Source: Luteolibacter luteus (lineage in GTDB: Bacteria; Verrucomicrobiota; Verrucomicrobiia; Verrucomicrobiales; Akkermansiaceae). Taken from it: 64,000 nt of DNA. The notes below the pieces were generated by a model. The model saw nothing but the letters and a program-made list of their open reading frames with translations, was not told the origin of the DNA and did not search any database. The translations under genes and the position numbers were made by a program. Position 1 is the stretch's first letter; each line of letters opens with the position of its first letter. This document shows, piece after piece, positions 18,464 to 28,205 of this stretch. The stretch spans positions 4,774,001 through 4,838,000 of the forward strand of contig NZ_CP051774.1 in assembly GCF_012913485.1 (NCBI RefSeq), given 5' to 3'.

Positions 18464-21400
18464 ATGCCCAGCCCCTTGCATCTCCTCCGCCGGATCTCCG
18501 TGGCATTTCTTGCTGCGTTTTCCTCTGCCGCGTCAGCCGCGGTGAATCTCGATTTCGAGAAATCCACCTATAGCACGCTGACCTCAGAGACGGTGACTTT
18601 GACCGGGCACTCCGAACTGCACGTGACGGGCAGCGGCGATCCGATTCCAGGTTGCACGATCCATCTGAACTCGGAGGATTCGTGGGTCTTTTTTCATAAC
18701 GTCACGCCTTCGGCCGTGATCTCCAGCCTTCTTTCCCGGATCCGGGTGAATGGTGCTGTGGCGGTGGCGGACTCGAATGTAAGGGTGGTGCAGCATGTTG
18801 CGGGTGCGGTCGTGATCCCCTACACCGCGGCTTATCAGCCCTTGCGGGTTTTCACCGGGGCGCATCTCACCGGTAGCTCCCGGGGCCTTGGTCCTTATAC
18901 GGCCTATGGGGATGGTTCCCTTGGTGTGTTTTCGAACAATGTCCGATCCTTTGTTCTGAAGCGGGGCTACACCGCGACTTTCGCCCAGAATGAGAATGGC
19001 ACGGGTATCAGCCGCAATTTCGTGGCACAGGATTCCGATCTGGAAGTTTCCTTGATGCCCTCGGGCCTTGATGGAGATGTGAGTTTCATCCGGATTTTCC
19101 CGTGGCGCTGGGTTAGCAAGAAAGGGTCATGCGATGTGGATCCGGGCGCGCTGAATGCCAAGTGGCACTACAATTGGAATATCAGCGCCAATTCCACGGC
19201 GGACCGCGAGTATGCCGCGATCCGGCAGCAGCCATACTGGCCGGGGCTTGATCAGGATTGGAAAGCGCGCGGGATCAACCATCTGCTTGGCTTCAACGAG
19301 CCGAACAATCCGGTCGAGGATGCCTACAAGAACCTGACACCCCAAGGATCCGTGAGTGATGCGGTGGCGCGTTGGCCGGATCTGCTGGCCACCGGCTTGC
19401 GTGTGGGTGCCCCGGCAGTGACGGATGGAGGCTACGGTTGGATCGCCGACTTCATCAATCAGGCAAATGCCGCCGGTGTCCGCGTGGATTATGTTCCCGT
19501 GCACTATTACCGGAGCTACGCGAACAAGAATGACCCGGCGGGGGCGGCGGCGCAGATGTACAATTTCCTGAAGAGCATCTACGATGTAGCCCAACGTCCG
19601 ATCTGGGTCACGGAGTTTAACAACGGTGCGAACTGGACGGACAACGCCCATGACCCGGATGTGACCCAGAATCGCAATGCCATCGAGGCGATGGTCCAGA
19701 TGATGGACAACACGCCTTGGATCGAGCGCTACGCGGTCTATAGCAATGTCGAGTGGTTCCGCAAGACGCACTACGATGATGGAAGCCTCACGCCGATGGG
19801 CACGATGTATCGGGACCGGGTTGCGCCGATGGCTTACCAGCAAGTGGTGCCAAACTTCGGGAACTCCGGGAATGCGGGATACCTTTTCGAAGGAAGCACG
19901 CGGGACACCATCAGCGGCAACAATCCGCTCATCTATGGCACGCCGAAGATTGTTCCCGGCAAGCATGGCAGCGCTCTCTCGCTTGATGGCACGGATGACT
20001 ATCTGGCCTTGCCCGGCCGCTTGGGTGATAGCAATGACTTCTCCTTTGCCGCCTGGATAAAGTGGGACGGAGGTGCGAACTGGCAGCGTATTTTCGATCT
20101 GGGGAATGGCACGGCGAATTATCTCTTCCTCAGCCCGAAGTCCGGTGGTGGCACGCTGCGCTTCGCGATGAAGCTCAACAACGGCACCGAGCAGCAGCTC
20201 AATGCTCCGGCCCTGACGCCGAATGTCTGGACGCATGTCGCGGTCACGATCGCTGGGGATACGGGCAAGCTCTTCGTCAACGGCAGCTTGGTGAACACCA
20301 ATGCGAGCATGACCATCAACCCCTCCCAGATCGGGACAGAGGGAAACTATTTGGGGCGGAGCCAGTTTGCCGACCCGCTTTTCGACGGCCAATTGGATGA
20401 CGTGCGCTTCTTCAATTCCGGGCTGACTGATGCGCAGGTGGCAGCGTTGGCGAACTCCACGCCACCTCAATTTGTCGCTTCGCCTTCGGTGGGGAGCGCG
20501 GCGCTTGACCTGCCGTTTACCGGCGATCTGGCTCCACTCATCGCATCCGGGAACGGTTCATTGACCTTTTCCAAGATCAGCGGGCCGGCATGGCTCTCGG
20601 TTGCGGCTGATGGCTCGCTCTTCGGGGTTCCTCGCCTTGGCGATGTCGGGCAGAGCGAGATGCTGGTAAGCGCCGCATCATCCGGCGGAGCCATCACCAC
20701 CGCCGTGATCCCTCTTAACGTGGTCGGTGCCGAGCTCGTCGCACGCTACGCTTTCAACAATAGCGCACTTGCCACGGCGGGCGGCGTGAATGCTGTTCTC
20801 GCGGGTGGATCCACTTACGTCGCGGGACAGAGTGGACAGGCGATCAATCTGGATGGAATTGATGATCACGCGGTCCTTCCTGCCGGGATCGCTTCTTCGG
20901 ACGAGATCACCATCGCCAGTTGGGTGAATTGGGATGGCGGTGGAAACTGGCAGCGCATCTTTGATTTCGGGAATGGCACCGGGAGCTACATGTTCCTCAC
21001 GCCGAAGTCGGGATCGAATACCCTGCGTTTCGTGATTAAGAACGGAGGTGCTGAACAAACCGTCGAGACCACGGCGCTGGCCACCGGGACATGGGTGCAT
21101 CTCGCGGTGACGCTCTCGCCGAGCGGAGGAAGGCTCTATGTGAATGGAAGCCTGGCGGCATCGAATGCGGCGATGACGATCAAGCCTGCCGACTTCAGGC
21201 CGGCTACCAACTTCCTCGGGCGCAGCCAATTTACGGCGGATCCGTACTTTGATGGGCGCTTGGATGAGTTCCACGTCTTCCGCCGCGCGCTTTCAGCTGC
21301 CGAGATCAGTTCCCTGCGGATCGCGCCGAAGCCTGTCCTGGCCAGCAACCCCTTGGTGCTGGCGCAGGCTGTTCCCGGTAGCAGCTACGAGGGCACGATC

Positions 21401-22657
21401 TCGGGTGCCGCCACTGTTTCCAGTGGCACGGTGAGCTATTCAAAAGTGGAAGGCCCCGCTTGGCTGACCATTGAGCCCGATGGACGCGTGTCAGGCGTTC
21501 CCGCTGTTTCCGAGAGCGGCACTCCTGCTTTTCGTGTGCGTGCGACGTCCTCGATCTCGCCTGTCATTGCCACTGACCTGGATCTTGTCGTGCCCGTGCA
21601 GGCGCCTGCCGACCTGAAAGTCCACTATGAGATGGATGGGAATCCCGCTGATACCACCGGGATCTATCCCGCAACGGCCAGTGGATCACCCGGCTACGCC
21701 GGCGGTCTTTTCGATCAAGCCATCGATCTGGATGGCACCGATGACTATCTCCAAGCTCCTTCCGGCTTCATTTCGAATCTCACCGATGCCACCTTCGTCA
21801 CCCGCTTCCGTTGGGATGGCGGTGCGGCATGGCAGCGGCTTTTCGACTTCGGAAACAACACGACGCAGTATCTCTTTCTCACACCGAATTCCGCCTCCGG
21901 GACGATGCGCTTCGGGATCACCTTGGGTGGGAATGCAACACAGGAGTATCTTGATGCCCCTATGGCTCCTGCTGGCGAGTGGACGCATGTGGCAGTGGTT
22001 CTTTCCGGAAGCACCGGGACGATCTACGTGAACGGTGCAGCAGTTTCGACCGGCACCATTACCTTGGATCCTTCGAACGTGGCACCGACCTTGAACTACA
22101 TCGGGAAAAGCCAATGGCCTGACCCTTATTTCAACGGGGCTATCGATGAGCTGCGCATCTTCAACCGTGCCTTGAACGCCGCTGAAGTGAAGGCGCTCGC
22201 TGTCCCTCCTGCCGCGGTCATCGTCCCGCGGCCGGGTTACGCGGCTTGGGCGAGCGGGATCACCTTTCCTTCGGGGAAGAATGGACCAGAGGACGACGCG
22301 GATGGCGACCGGCTTTCCAATCTCGTCGAATGGCTCTTCGGCTCGGATCCGCTTGATGCCGGCAGCGCTCCGCTTCCGGCAGCAGTGCGTTATCAGGCTG
22401 CAGCGCTCGGGCTGGCAGATGGGAAAACCTACCTCGGCTTCTCGAGCCGCGTGCGAAGGGACCGGCCGGGCACGACGCTGATTCCGGAAGCCGCTGCGAC
22501 TCTCGATGACCTCGGTAGTACCACTGCCGCGGCAAATGTGAGCCAAGCAGGTCCGCCAGTGGATGATGGTGCCTTTGAGATCTTCACCTGGTATTACAAG
22601 GTGCCGATCGAAGACGTGAACGCAGGCTTCATCCGCCTACGGGTGACGAACCAATGA
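18464..22657 (+). CDS. Large secreted GH128-like glycosidase with three LamG domains
   Basis: A 1397-residue exported protein with a signal peptide ending SSAASAA (~residue 27). Residues ~170-440 resemble the GH128/Asl1 glycoside hydrolase core: GINHLLGFNEPNNP carries a candidate acid/base Glu279, and RPIWVTEFNNGANW carries a candidate nucleophile Glu384; both sit at strand ends as in clan GH-A barrels. Three LamG/concanavalin-like domains follow (~470-660, ~765-945, ~1050-1235), each with ALSLDGTDDYLxLP, WxKWDGGxNWQRIFDxGNGT and a closing LDDVRxFNxxL. Two putative Ig-like linkers (FSKISGPAWLSVAADGSLFGVP) separate them. The C-terminal ~150 residues hold the Verrucomicrobia-typical DADGDRLSNLVEWLFGSDPLD. 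GH128 enzymes cut beta-1,3-glucans; that substrate is an inference. Confidence 0.8.
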   Translation: MPSPLHLLRRISVAFLAAFSSAASAAVNLDFEKSTYSTLTSETVTLTGHSELHVTGSGDPIPGCTIHLNSEDSWVFFHNVTPSAVISSLLSRIRVNGAVAVADSNVRVVQHVAGAVVIPYTAAYQPLRVFTGAHLTGSSRGLGPYTAYGDGSLGVFSNNVRSFVLKRGYTATFAQNENGTGISRNFVAQDSDLEVSLMPSGLDGDVSFIRIFPWRWVSKKGSCDVDPGALNAKWHYNWNISANSTADREYAAIRQQPYWPGLDQDWKARGINHLLGFNEPNNPVEDAYKNLTPQGSVSDAVARWPDLLATGLRVGAPAVTDGGYGWIADFINQANAAGVRVDYVPVHYYRSYANKNDPAGAAAQMYNFLKSIYDVAQRPIWVTEFNNGANWTDNAHDPDVTQNRNAIEAMVQMMDNTPWIERYAVYSNVEWFRKTHYDDGSLTPMGTMYRDRVAPMAYQQVVPNFGNSGNAGYLFEGSTRDTISGNNPLIYGTPKIVPGKHGSALSLDGTDDYLALPGRLGDSNDFSFAAWIKWDGGANWQRIFDLGNGTANYLFLSPKSGGGTLRFAMKLNNGTEQQLNAPALTPNVWTHVAVTIAGDTGKLFVNGSLVNTNASMTINPSQIGTEGNYLGRSQFADPLFDGQLDDVRFFNSGLTDAQVAALANSTPPQFVASPSVGSAALDLPFTGDLAPLIASGNGSLTFSKISGPAWLSVAADGSLFGVPRLGDVGQSEMLVSAASSGGAITTAVIPLNVVGAELVARYAFNNSALATAGGVNAVLAGGSTYVAGQSGQAINLDGIDDHAVLPAGIASSDEITIASWVNWDGGGNWQRIFDFGNGTGSYMFLTPKSGSNTLRFVIKNGGAEQTVETTALATGTWVHLAVTLSPSGGRLYVNGSLAASNAAMTIKPADFRPATNFLGRSQFTADPYFDGRLDEFHVFRRALSAAEISSLRIAPKPVLASNPLVLAQAVPGSSYEGTISGAATVSSGTVSYSKVEGPAWLTIEPDGRVSGVPAVSESGTPAFRVRATSSISPVIATDLDLVVPVQAPADLKVHYEMDGNPADTTGIYPATASGSPGYAGGLFDQAIDLDGTDDYLQAPSGFISNLTDATFVTRFRWDGGAAWQRLFDFGNNTTQYLFLTPNSASGTMRFGITLGGNATQEYLDAPMAPAGEWTHVAVVLSGSTGTIYVNGAAVSTGTITLDPSNVAPTLNYIGKSQWPDPYFNGAIDELRIFNRALNAAEVKALAVPPAAVIVPRPGYAAWASGITFPSGKNGPEDDADGDRLSNLVEWLFGSDPLDAGSAPLPAAVRYQAAALGLADGKTYLGFSSRVRRDRPGTTLIPEAAATLDDLGSTTAAANVSQAGPPVDDGAFEIFTWYYKVPIEDVNAGFIRLRVTNQ

Positions 22658-22724
22658 AGGTGACAGACGCGGCCAGTGAGAGGGGAGGGCGGCAGGGTGC
22701 CGCATTCCCCGTGCTTCCGGGCAC

Positions 22725-23474
22725 TTAAGGTCCGAGTTCGACCGGCTCGATCTTCTTCGTTGTGAACCGGACGATGACCATGCAGGTGGCGCCTTGCTTC
22801 GTTGCGCCCAGCAGCGCGTTCCCGCCCTTCACCTTCCAGAGGTGGGAGGGCATGAAGGTATCGCTATCGAGTTCTTCCACCTTGGGGAAGTTCCCGGCTT
22901 GAACCGGCTTGCCGTGGAGTGTCGTGAGGAGCTCGGCGAGTTCCTCCCAAGTCCCTTTCAGGCGATTCACGTAGACGTCCTTCGGGACCGCTTGGGTCTG
23001 GAGGGAGATCTCTTTCAAGGTGTCTCCACCCGTCCAGTCGAAGTAGAGTTCGCACTGGAGGCCGCCGATCTTTTTCCGGGTGCGGTAGACACCGTTAAGA
23101 CCGGTACGTCCGATAAAGGCGTCGCCAACCCCTTGTTCCAGCATTTTGCTCTTCTTGAGCTTCTCCGTTACCTTGGCTCGGCTATCTCCGAAGCATAGGT
23201 TGTCGAAAACCGCGTTCGGATCCGGTTGGTCGGCTTCCTCTTTGGTGTCGCCCGTTTGTTTTGCCACGAACTGGCGGTCGATATCGCTGAGCCGGAGGAT
23301 CTCGATGGTGAAGACTTTGCCGTCAGCACGACGGATAGTCACATTCTTCTGATCCTGGGAAACATAGTCGCCTTTAAAAGACTGGGATCCATCTGCATTC
23401 TTCCACTCCCGGACTTCCGCGGAGAGCGGGAAAACAGAGCTGAGAAATGCCAAGGCGAGGAGATGAGGGCGCAT
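22725..23474 (-). CDS. Exported protein with SHD1-like domain
   Basis: About 249 residues from the ATG at 23474, chosen because it opens a signal peptide (HLLALAFLSSVFPLSAE). Residues ~20-75 (REWKNADGSQSFKGDYVSQDQKNVTIRRADGKVFTIEILRLSDIDRQFV) match the SLA1 homology domain 1 pattern common in secreted proteins of this phylum. The remaining part (FDNLCFGDSRAKVTEKLKKSKM ... GGLQCELYFDWTG) is not recognised. No catalytic motif is visible. The gene reads leftward, convergent with the LamG protein and downstream of the TIGR04073-like gene, from which a terminator separates it. Confidence 0.62.
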   Translation of the reverse strand: MRPHLLALAFLSSVFPLSAEVREWKNADGSQSFKGDYVSQDQKNVTIRRADGKVFTIEILRLSDIDRQFVAKQTGDTKEEADQPDPNAVFDNLCFGDSRAKVTEKLKKSKMLEQGVGDAFIGRTGLNGVYRTRKKIGGLQCELYFDWTGGDTLKEISLQTQAVPKDVYVNRLKGTWEELAELLTTLHGKPVQAGNFPKVEELDSDTFMPSHLWKVKGGNALLGATKQGATCMVIVRFTTKKIEPVELGP

Positions 23475-23515
23475 CGGAGGGTATAAACGCTGGATAGGGA
23501 AAAAAGTTAACAAAA

Positions 23516-23546
23516 ATCCCGGCAGGGATGACTCCACTGCCGGGAT
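23516..23546 (-). terminator. Intrinsic terminator of the TIGR04073-like gene
   Basis: ATCCCGGCAG and CTGCCGGGAT form a perfect 10-bp stem. On the minus strand the stem is followed by TTTTTGTTAAC, fitting termination of the gene ending at 23585. Confidence 0.75.
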
Positions 23547-23584
23547 AATAAATCAATGCTGGCTTTGTAAAAAAGCCGTGAAGA

Positions 23585-24016
23585 TCACCAACCCTGCGAG
23601 CGGGTGTGGTAGAAGTAGCCCTCGAAGCCCAGTTCCGGCGGGAACTCGGAGAGACCGTCGGACGGGTTCATTTCGATGCGGTTGTCTTCGCCGCAGCGCT
23701 CGTACGGCTGCTTGAAGGTGCCGCGGTAGGTCGGGCAGGTGAAGGTGAAGACTTCGTAGAAGCCATAGCCGAGGCGCTTCAGAGCGCGGCTGGTGCCGTC
23801 GACTGCACCGTAGGACCAGCCTGCCTTGCGGCCGTGGTCGTCGGTCTTGCGGACGATCTGCTCAGGGATTTCCATGAATCCGTAGAGGATGTTGCCAAGA
23901 CCGCGGCCGAGCTTGCGGGTCGCCGTGTAGGTGGATCCCGGAGGAGCTTGGATGTCAGCGGAAGCAACGCCGCCGAGGGCGAGCATGGCAGTAGCGAGAA
24001 CGGCGAGTTTTTTCAT
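23585..24016 (-). CDS. Exosortase-system-associated protein, TIGR04073-like
   Basis: A 143-residue exported protein (signal MKKLAVLATAMLALGGVASA). The mature part contains the pattern of the TIGR04073 family: YTATRKLGRGLGNILYGFMEIPEQIV, then SYGAVDGTSRALKRLGYGFYEVFTF. Proteins of this family occur in genomes with the PEP-CTERM/exosortase sorting system; their molecular role is unknown. The presence of a PEP-CTERM protein at 44913-45554 agrees with this genome having the system. The gene has its own terminator. Confidence 0.75.
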   Translation of the reverse strand: MKKLAVLATAMLALGGVASADIQAPPGSTYTATRKLGRGLGNILYGFMEIPEQIVRKTDDHGRKAGWSYGAVDGTSRALKRLGYGFYEVFTFTCPTYRGTFKQPYERCGEDNRIEMNPSDGLSEFPPELGFEGYFYHTRSQGW

Positions 24017-24249
24017 GTGCTGCGCTTAGGTTAGGAGCCGGATTTAGGGGTTGGCAACGGGAAAGTGAGCCAGAGATGGAGTTACAAGCCATTTATTTTG
24101 GTTTCCAAAAATCCCCGTAAGCACAATGGATTCACCCGGTCGCTTTTTTGGAGTTTCGGGGGCAGATTTGGAATTTTCCGAGGGGCTCAGAGTGGCAGAT
24201 CTCTCCGGGGGCTCGCATGTGGCAGGAAGCAGGGCTGGGACAAAGAAAA

Positions 24250-24276
24250 AGCGGAGCCTCTTTTCGAAGCTCCGCT
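24250..24276 (-). terminator. Intrinsic terminator of serA
   Basis: AGCGGAGC (24250-24257) and GCTCCGCT (24269-24276) pair around an 11-base loop. On the minus strand the hairpin is followed by TTTTCTTTG, just after the serA stop. Confidence 0.78.
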
Positions 24277-24308
24277 CTTGATCTTCAATTCGTGAGAAGG
24301 GTGGACCC

Positions 24309-25913
24309 TTACAGGTCCAGCGTCAGCACACGGAGAATGCCCGGGGTGCTGCGAAGCTTCTCAAGCAGGGACGTGGGTGGCTCGGAATCCACTTCGATCA
24401 CCGTGAGCGCGCGGGTGCGGTCCGCGGTGCGGGCGAGGTCCATGTTCGCGATGTTCACGCTGGCATCGCCAAGGGCGGTGCCGACGACGCCAACCATGCC
24501 CGGACGGTCATCGTTCTCCACGAAGAGGAAGCGGCCCTTGATGGCGCAGTCCACATAGAGGCGATCGATCTCCACGATCCGTGGGGAGCGGCCGATGATC
24601 GTGCCGGCGACGCGGTAGCGGTCCTCGCCCTTCCGCAGCTCGGCGACCACCAGTTCGCTGAATTCGGTCTTCGCGTTGATGGTGGACTCCGTGAGGTCCA
24701 AGCCGAGCTGGGTAGCGATCGCCGGGGCGTTGACGATGTTCACCTGGCCATCCGGACGGGAGGCTTCGAGCAGCGCGGTGAGAGCGGTGCGGGAAACGAG
24801 GCCGGTGTCCTTCTTTGCGAGCTCGCCGTGGTAGGAGACGCGCAGCGAGTCCGGATTCTCCGGGCCCAGCTTGGCGAGGAGCTTGCCGAGTGCGCCGGCG
24901 AGGTCCAGGTAGGGGCCGATGGCGGCGCGGGTTGCCGCATCGAGAGAAGGCATGTTGATGGCGTTCTTGATCTCTCCGGTGACGAAGAAATCGCGAAGCT
25001 GCTCGGCTACCTGAATGCCCACGTTTTCCTGGGCTTCATTGGTGGAAGCGCCGAGGTGCGGGGTCAGGACCACGTGCTTGTTCAGCTCGAAAAGCGGGTG
25101 GTCATTCGGGGGCGGCTCGACTTCGAAGACGTCCAGCGCGCAGCCGGCGATGTGGCCGGAGTCGATCGCTGCCTTCAGGGCCACCTCATCGATCAGACCG
25201 CCACGGGCGCAGTTCACGACCAGCGCACCCTTGTTCATCAGCGCGAGGCGCTCGGTGTTCAGGATGTGATTGGTGTCCGGGGTCAGCGGCACGTGCAGCG
25301 TCACCACATCGGCACCCTTCAGCGCTTCGTCCGGGGTCTTGGCGAGCTCGACCTTCAGTTCATCGGCGCGGGCCTGGGTCAGGAAGGGGTCGTAAGCGAC
25401 CACCGTCATGTTGAAGGCTTGGGCTCGCTTGGCGAACTCGGTGCCGATGCGGCCCATGCCAAGGATGGCGAGGCGCTTGGTATTGAGCTCGATGCCTTGG
25501 TAAGCCTTGCGCGCAGCCTTGAAGTTCCCCTTCAGGACCTCGGCGTGGGCGGGTGCCACGTTCCGGGCTGCAGAAAGCATGAGGGTGAAGGCGTGCTCGG
25601 CGGTGGAGATGGTGTTACCCGTAGGGGTGTTCATCACGATCACGCCGTGATCGGTGGATGCCTTGCGGTCGATGTTGTCCACACCCACGCCGGCACGACC
25701 GATGGCCTTCAGGTTGGTAGCTGCGGCAAGCACCTCAGCGGTCACCTTGGTTTCGGATCGGACGACAAGGCCGTGGTAGTCGCCGATGATCTTCAGCAGT
25801 TCTTCCGGCTTGAGGCCGGTCTTTACATCCACGGAGATTTCCGGAGCGGCAGCGAGGGCTTCGACGCCTTTCTCCGAAATCGGATCCGAAACGAGCACGC
25901 GATAAGTGGCCAT
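24309..25913 (-). CDS. serA: D-3-phosphoglycerate dehydrogenase
   Basis: A 534-residue enzyme catalysing the first committed step of serine synthesis, oxidation of 3-phosphoglycerate with NAD. The NAD-binding GMGRIG lies at ~152-157 and catalytic elements include NCARGG (Arg~237), DVFEVEP and HLGAST (His~286). It is the long form: after the catalytic core, an intervening domain (~310-455) is followed by a C-terminal ACT domain (GRFLFVENDDRPGMVGVVGTALGDASVNIANMDLAR, ~465-534), which usually mediates serine feedback. Length and domain order match type I enzymes. It is divergent from ilvD across a 544-base region and ends at an intrinsic terminator. Confidence 0.96.
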   Translation of the reverse strand: MATYRVLVSDPISEKGVEALAAAPEISVDVKTGLKPEELLKIIGDYHGLVVRSETKVTAEVLAAATNLKAIGRAGVGVDNIDRKASTDHGVIVMNTPTGNTISTAEHAFTLMLSAARNVAPAHAEVLKGNFKAARKAYQGIELNTKRLAILGMGRIGTEFAKRAQAFNMTVVAYDPFLTQARADELKVELAKTPDEALKGADVVTLHVPLTPDTNHILNTERLALMNKGALVVNCARGGLIDEVALKAAIDSGHIAGCALDVFEVEPPPNDHPLFELNKHVVLTPHLGASTNEAQENVGIQVAEQLRDFFVTGEIKNAINMPSLDAATRAAIGPYLDLAGALGKLLAKLGPENPDSLRVSYHGELAKKDTGLVSRTALTALLEASRPDGQVNIVNAPAIATQLGLDLTESTINAKTEFSELVVAELRKGEDRYRVAGTIIGRSPRIVEIDRLYVDCAIKGRFLFVENDDRPGMVGVVGTALGDASVNIANMDLARTADRTRALTVIEVDSEPPTSLLEKLRSTPGILRVLTLDL

Positions 25914-26457
25914 GTCGAAAGCGCCATAAGACCGCCCCGGGAGGCTGGCAAGAGCGGGTGCGCTCCTTTCGCGTCACCATTGGTGGGAAATTGCCGAAAC
26001 CCTGCCCGAAAATGTCGGAAAGCTGCACAAATCAAGGCGGGAAGCCGAAATCCGGCTGCCGGAAGACTCAAATGCAAGGGCGCGAAGAGTGTCTGCGTCG
26101 CGACTGCTCGCCCTTGCCGGTTACTCTCCGACCGGCGGATTTTGGGTTTCCGCCTCTACCCCTGGGTTCAAAGGGCTTTGGCAATTTCCGGGAGGAGAGC
26201 GACGCGGCAAGGGCAGCAACCTGCAATTAACGCGGTATTTACATCCGATATAATTTGAGGTGACCGCAAGCGCTTTCTTTGACTGTGACGGAAAAAAATA
26301 AACAAAACGCGTTTCGCCACTAAACCCCGCGGAGGAGCCCGGAATGGTGCGAGGTTTCTTGTTGGTCTCGCTGAACGGTTCTTGGGAAGCAGGGCGGGGG
26401 AAACGTCCATATTCCGCTCTTGGCTCCGCGGGAATCGCTCCCTAGCGTGCCCGCCCC
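25914..26457. other. Divergent intergenic region between serA and ilvD
   Basis: A 544-base non-coding stretch from which serA and ilvD are transcribed in opposite directions. It becomes A+T-rich around 26215-26330, where the candidate ilvD promoter lies. I see no leader peptide with Ile/Val/Leu codon runs and no T-box-like motif. Confidence 0.5.
26227..26254 (+). promoter_or_regulatory. Candidate sigma-70 promoter for ilvD
   Basis: A perfect -10 hexamer TATAAT at 26249-26254 is preceded by TTAACG at 26227-26232 with a 16-base spacer, in the A+T-rich part of the serA-ilvD region. It would give a long ~195-base leader before the ilvD start, so another, closer promoter is possible. Confidence 0.45.
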
Positions 26458-28161
26458 ATGTCCTCCGACCCAAGCAGACCGTATTCCTCGCTCATGCTCG
26501 ACGGCCCTGACCGCGCGCCATCCCGCGCGATGCTCTACGCTGTCGGCTTCAAGAAGGAAGACTTCGCCAAACCCCACATCGGCATCGCGTCCACCTGGTC
26601 CCAGGTCACGCCCTGCAACGTCCACATCGACCGCTTGGCGAAGGAATCCGCCAAGGGTGCGGACGCAGCCGGTGGCAAGGCTGTCATTTTCAACACCATC
26701 ACCATTTCCGACGGCATCTCGATGGGCACGGAGGGGATGAAGTATTCCCTGGTCTCGCGCGAAGTCATCGCGGACTCGATCGAAACCGTGGTCGGCTGCG
26801 AAGGCATGGACGGCTTCGTGGCGATCGGTGGCTGTGACAAGAACATGCCCGCCTGCGTGATCGCCATGGCGCGCATGAATCGCCCCTCGGTCTTCGTTTA
26901 TGGCGGCACCATCCTGCCCGGATGTGCGACCATCAAGGGCGAGAAGAAGGATCTGGATATCGTTTCGGTCTTCGAAGCCGTGGGCAAGCACGCCGCCGGT
27001 GAGTATTCCGACGAAGAGTTGGAAACGGTGGAATCCTGCGCGATTCCCGGTGAGGGCTCCTGCGGTGGCATGTATACGGCGAACACGATGGCGTCCGCAA
27101 TCGAGGCCCTCGGCATGTCCCTGCCGAACTCTTCGGCACAGGCTGCCGTTTCGGACGACAAGATGCGCGACTGCTTCGACGCCGGCGCGGCGGTGCTGAA
27201 CATGATCCAGAAGGGCATCAAGCCCCGCGATATCATGACCCGGAAGGCTTTCGAGAATGCCATCACGGTGGTGATCGCGCTCGGTGGCTCGACGAATGCC
27301 GTGCTGCACCTGCTGGCCATGGCTCATGCCGCGGATGTGCCGCTTTCGATCGATGACTTCACGGAGATCGGCAAGCGCGTCCCGCTGCTGGCTGACCTGA
27401 AGCCATCCGGCAAATACTCGATGGCCGCGCTGGTGCAGATCGGTGGCACGGTGCCGCTGCTGCGCATCCTGCTGGAAGCCGGCCTGCTCCACGGCGATTG
27501 CCTCACCGTCACGGGCAAGACGCTTGCGGAGAACCTCAAGAACTCACCGCTCCAGTATCCGGCCGACCAGCAGATCATCCGCCCGCTGGACAATCCGATC
27601 AAGAAGGACAGCCACCTGCGCATCCTCTACGGCAACCTCGCACCCGGCGGTGCCGTGGCGAAGATCACCGGCAAGGAAGGCGAACTCTTCACGGGTCCTG
27701 CCCGTGTGTTCGACTCCGAGGACGAGGCGATGAAGGCGATCCTCGATGGCAAGATCGTCGATGGCGATGTCATCGTGATCCGCCGCGAAGGACCGAAGGG
27801 CGGCCCCGGCATGCGGGAGATGCTTGGACCTACCAGTGCCATCATGGGCCGCGGGCTTGGCAAGACAGTCGCGCTCATCACCGATGGCCGTTTCTCCGGC
27901 GGTAGCCACGGTTTCGTGGTCGGCCACATCACTCCGGAAGCCCACGAAGGTGGCCCGATCGGCCTGCTCGTGGAAGGCGACACCATCACCATCGACGCGA
28001 AGAACAACATCATCTCTGTCGATCTCGATGACGCGGCCCTCAAGGCTCGCCGTGAGAATTGGACCCCGCCGACCCCGCGCTACACCCGCGGCGTTTTGGC
28101 GAAGTATGCCAAGCTCACGACCAGCGCCAGTGAAGGTGCCGTGACCGACAAGTATCTCTGA
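26458..28161 (+). CDS. ilvD: Dihydroxy-acid dehydratase
   Basis: A 567-residue iron-sulfur enzyme that dehydrates 2,3-dihydroxy-acids in the synthesis of isoleucine, valine and the leucine precursor. Cluster-ligating cysteines are visible in [10 protein letters not shown] and in [13 protein letters not shown]; further hallmarks are [29 protein letters not shown] and [19 protein letters not shown]. Length and motif spacing fit the IlvD/Edd family, and the substrate type is supported by IlvD-like [17 protein letters not shown]. No other branched-chain genes are adjacent. The next gene starts 44 bases after the stop. Confidence 0.97.
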   Translation: MSSDPSRPYSSLMLDGPDRAPSRAMLYAVGFKKEDFAKPHIGIASTWSQVTPCNVHIDRLAKESAKGADAAGGKAVIFNTITISDGISMGTEGMKYSLVSREVIADSIETVVGCEGMDGFVAIGGCDKNMPACVIAMARMNRPSVFVYGGTILPGCATIKGEKKDLDIVSVFEAVGKHAAGEYSDEELETVESCAIPGEGSCGGMYTANTMASAIEALGMSLPNSSAQAAVSDDKMRDCFDAGAAVLNMIQKGIKPRDIMTRKAFENAITVVIALGGSTNAVLHLLAMAHAADVPLSIDDFTEIGKRVPLLADLKPSGKYSMAALVQIGGTVPLLRILLEAGLLHGDCLTVTGKTLAENLKNSPLQYPADQQIIRPLDNPIKKDSHLRILYGNLAPGGAVAKITGKEGELFTGPARVFDSEDEAMKAILDGKIVDGDVIVIRREGPKGGPGMREMLGPTSAIMGRGLGKTVALITDGRFSGGSHGFVVGHITPEAHEGGPIGLLVEGDTITIDAKNNIISVDLDDAALKARRENWTPPTPRYTRGVLAKYAKLTTSASEGAVTDKYL

Positions 28162-28205
28162 AGTGAGAACGGGTCCCTTCCTTGGTGAAGGGATCGATTT
28201 ACACG

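Noticed and set aside
24828..26258. A 476-codon open frame opposite serA
   Set aside because: Antisense to serA, with biased composition and no motif.
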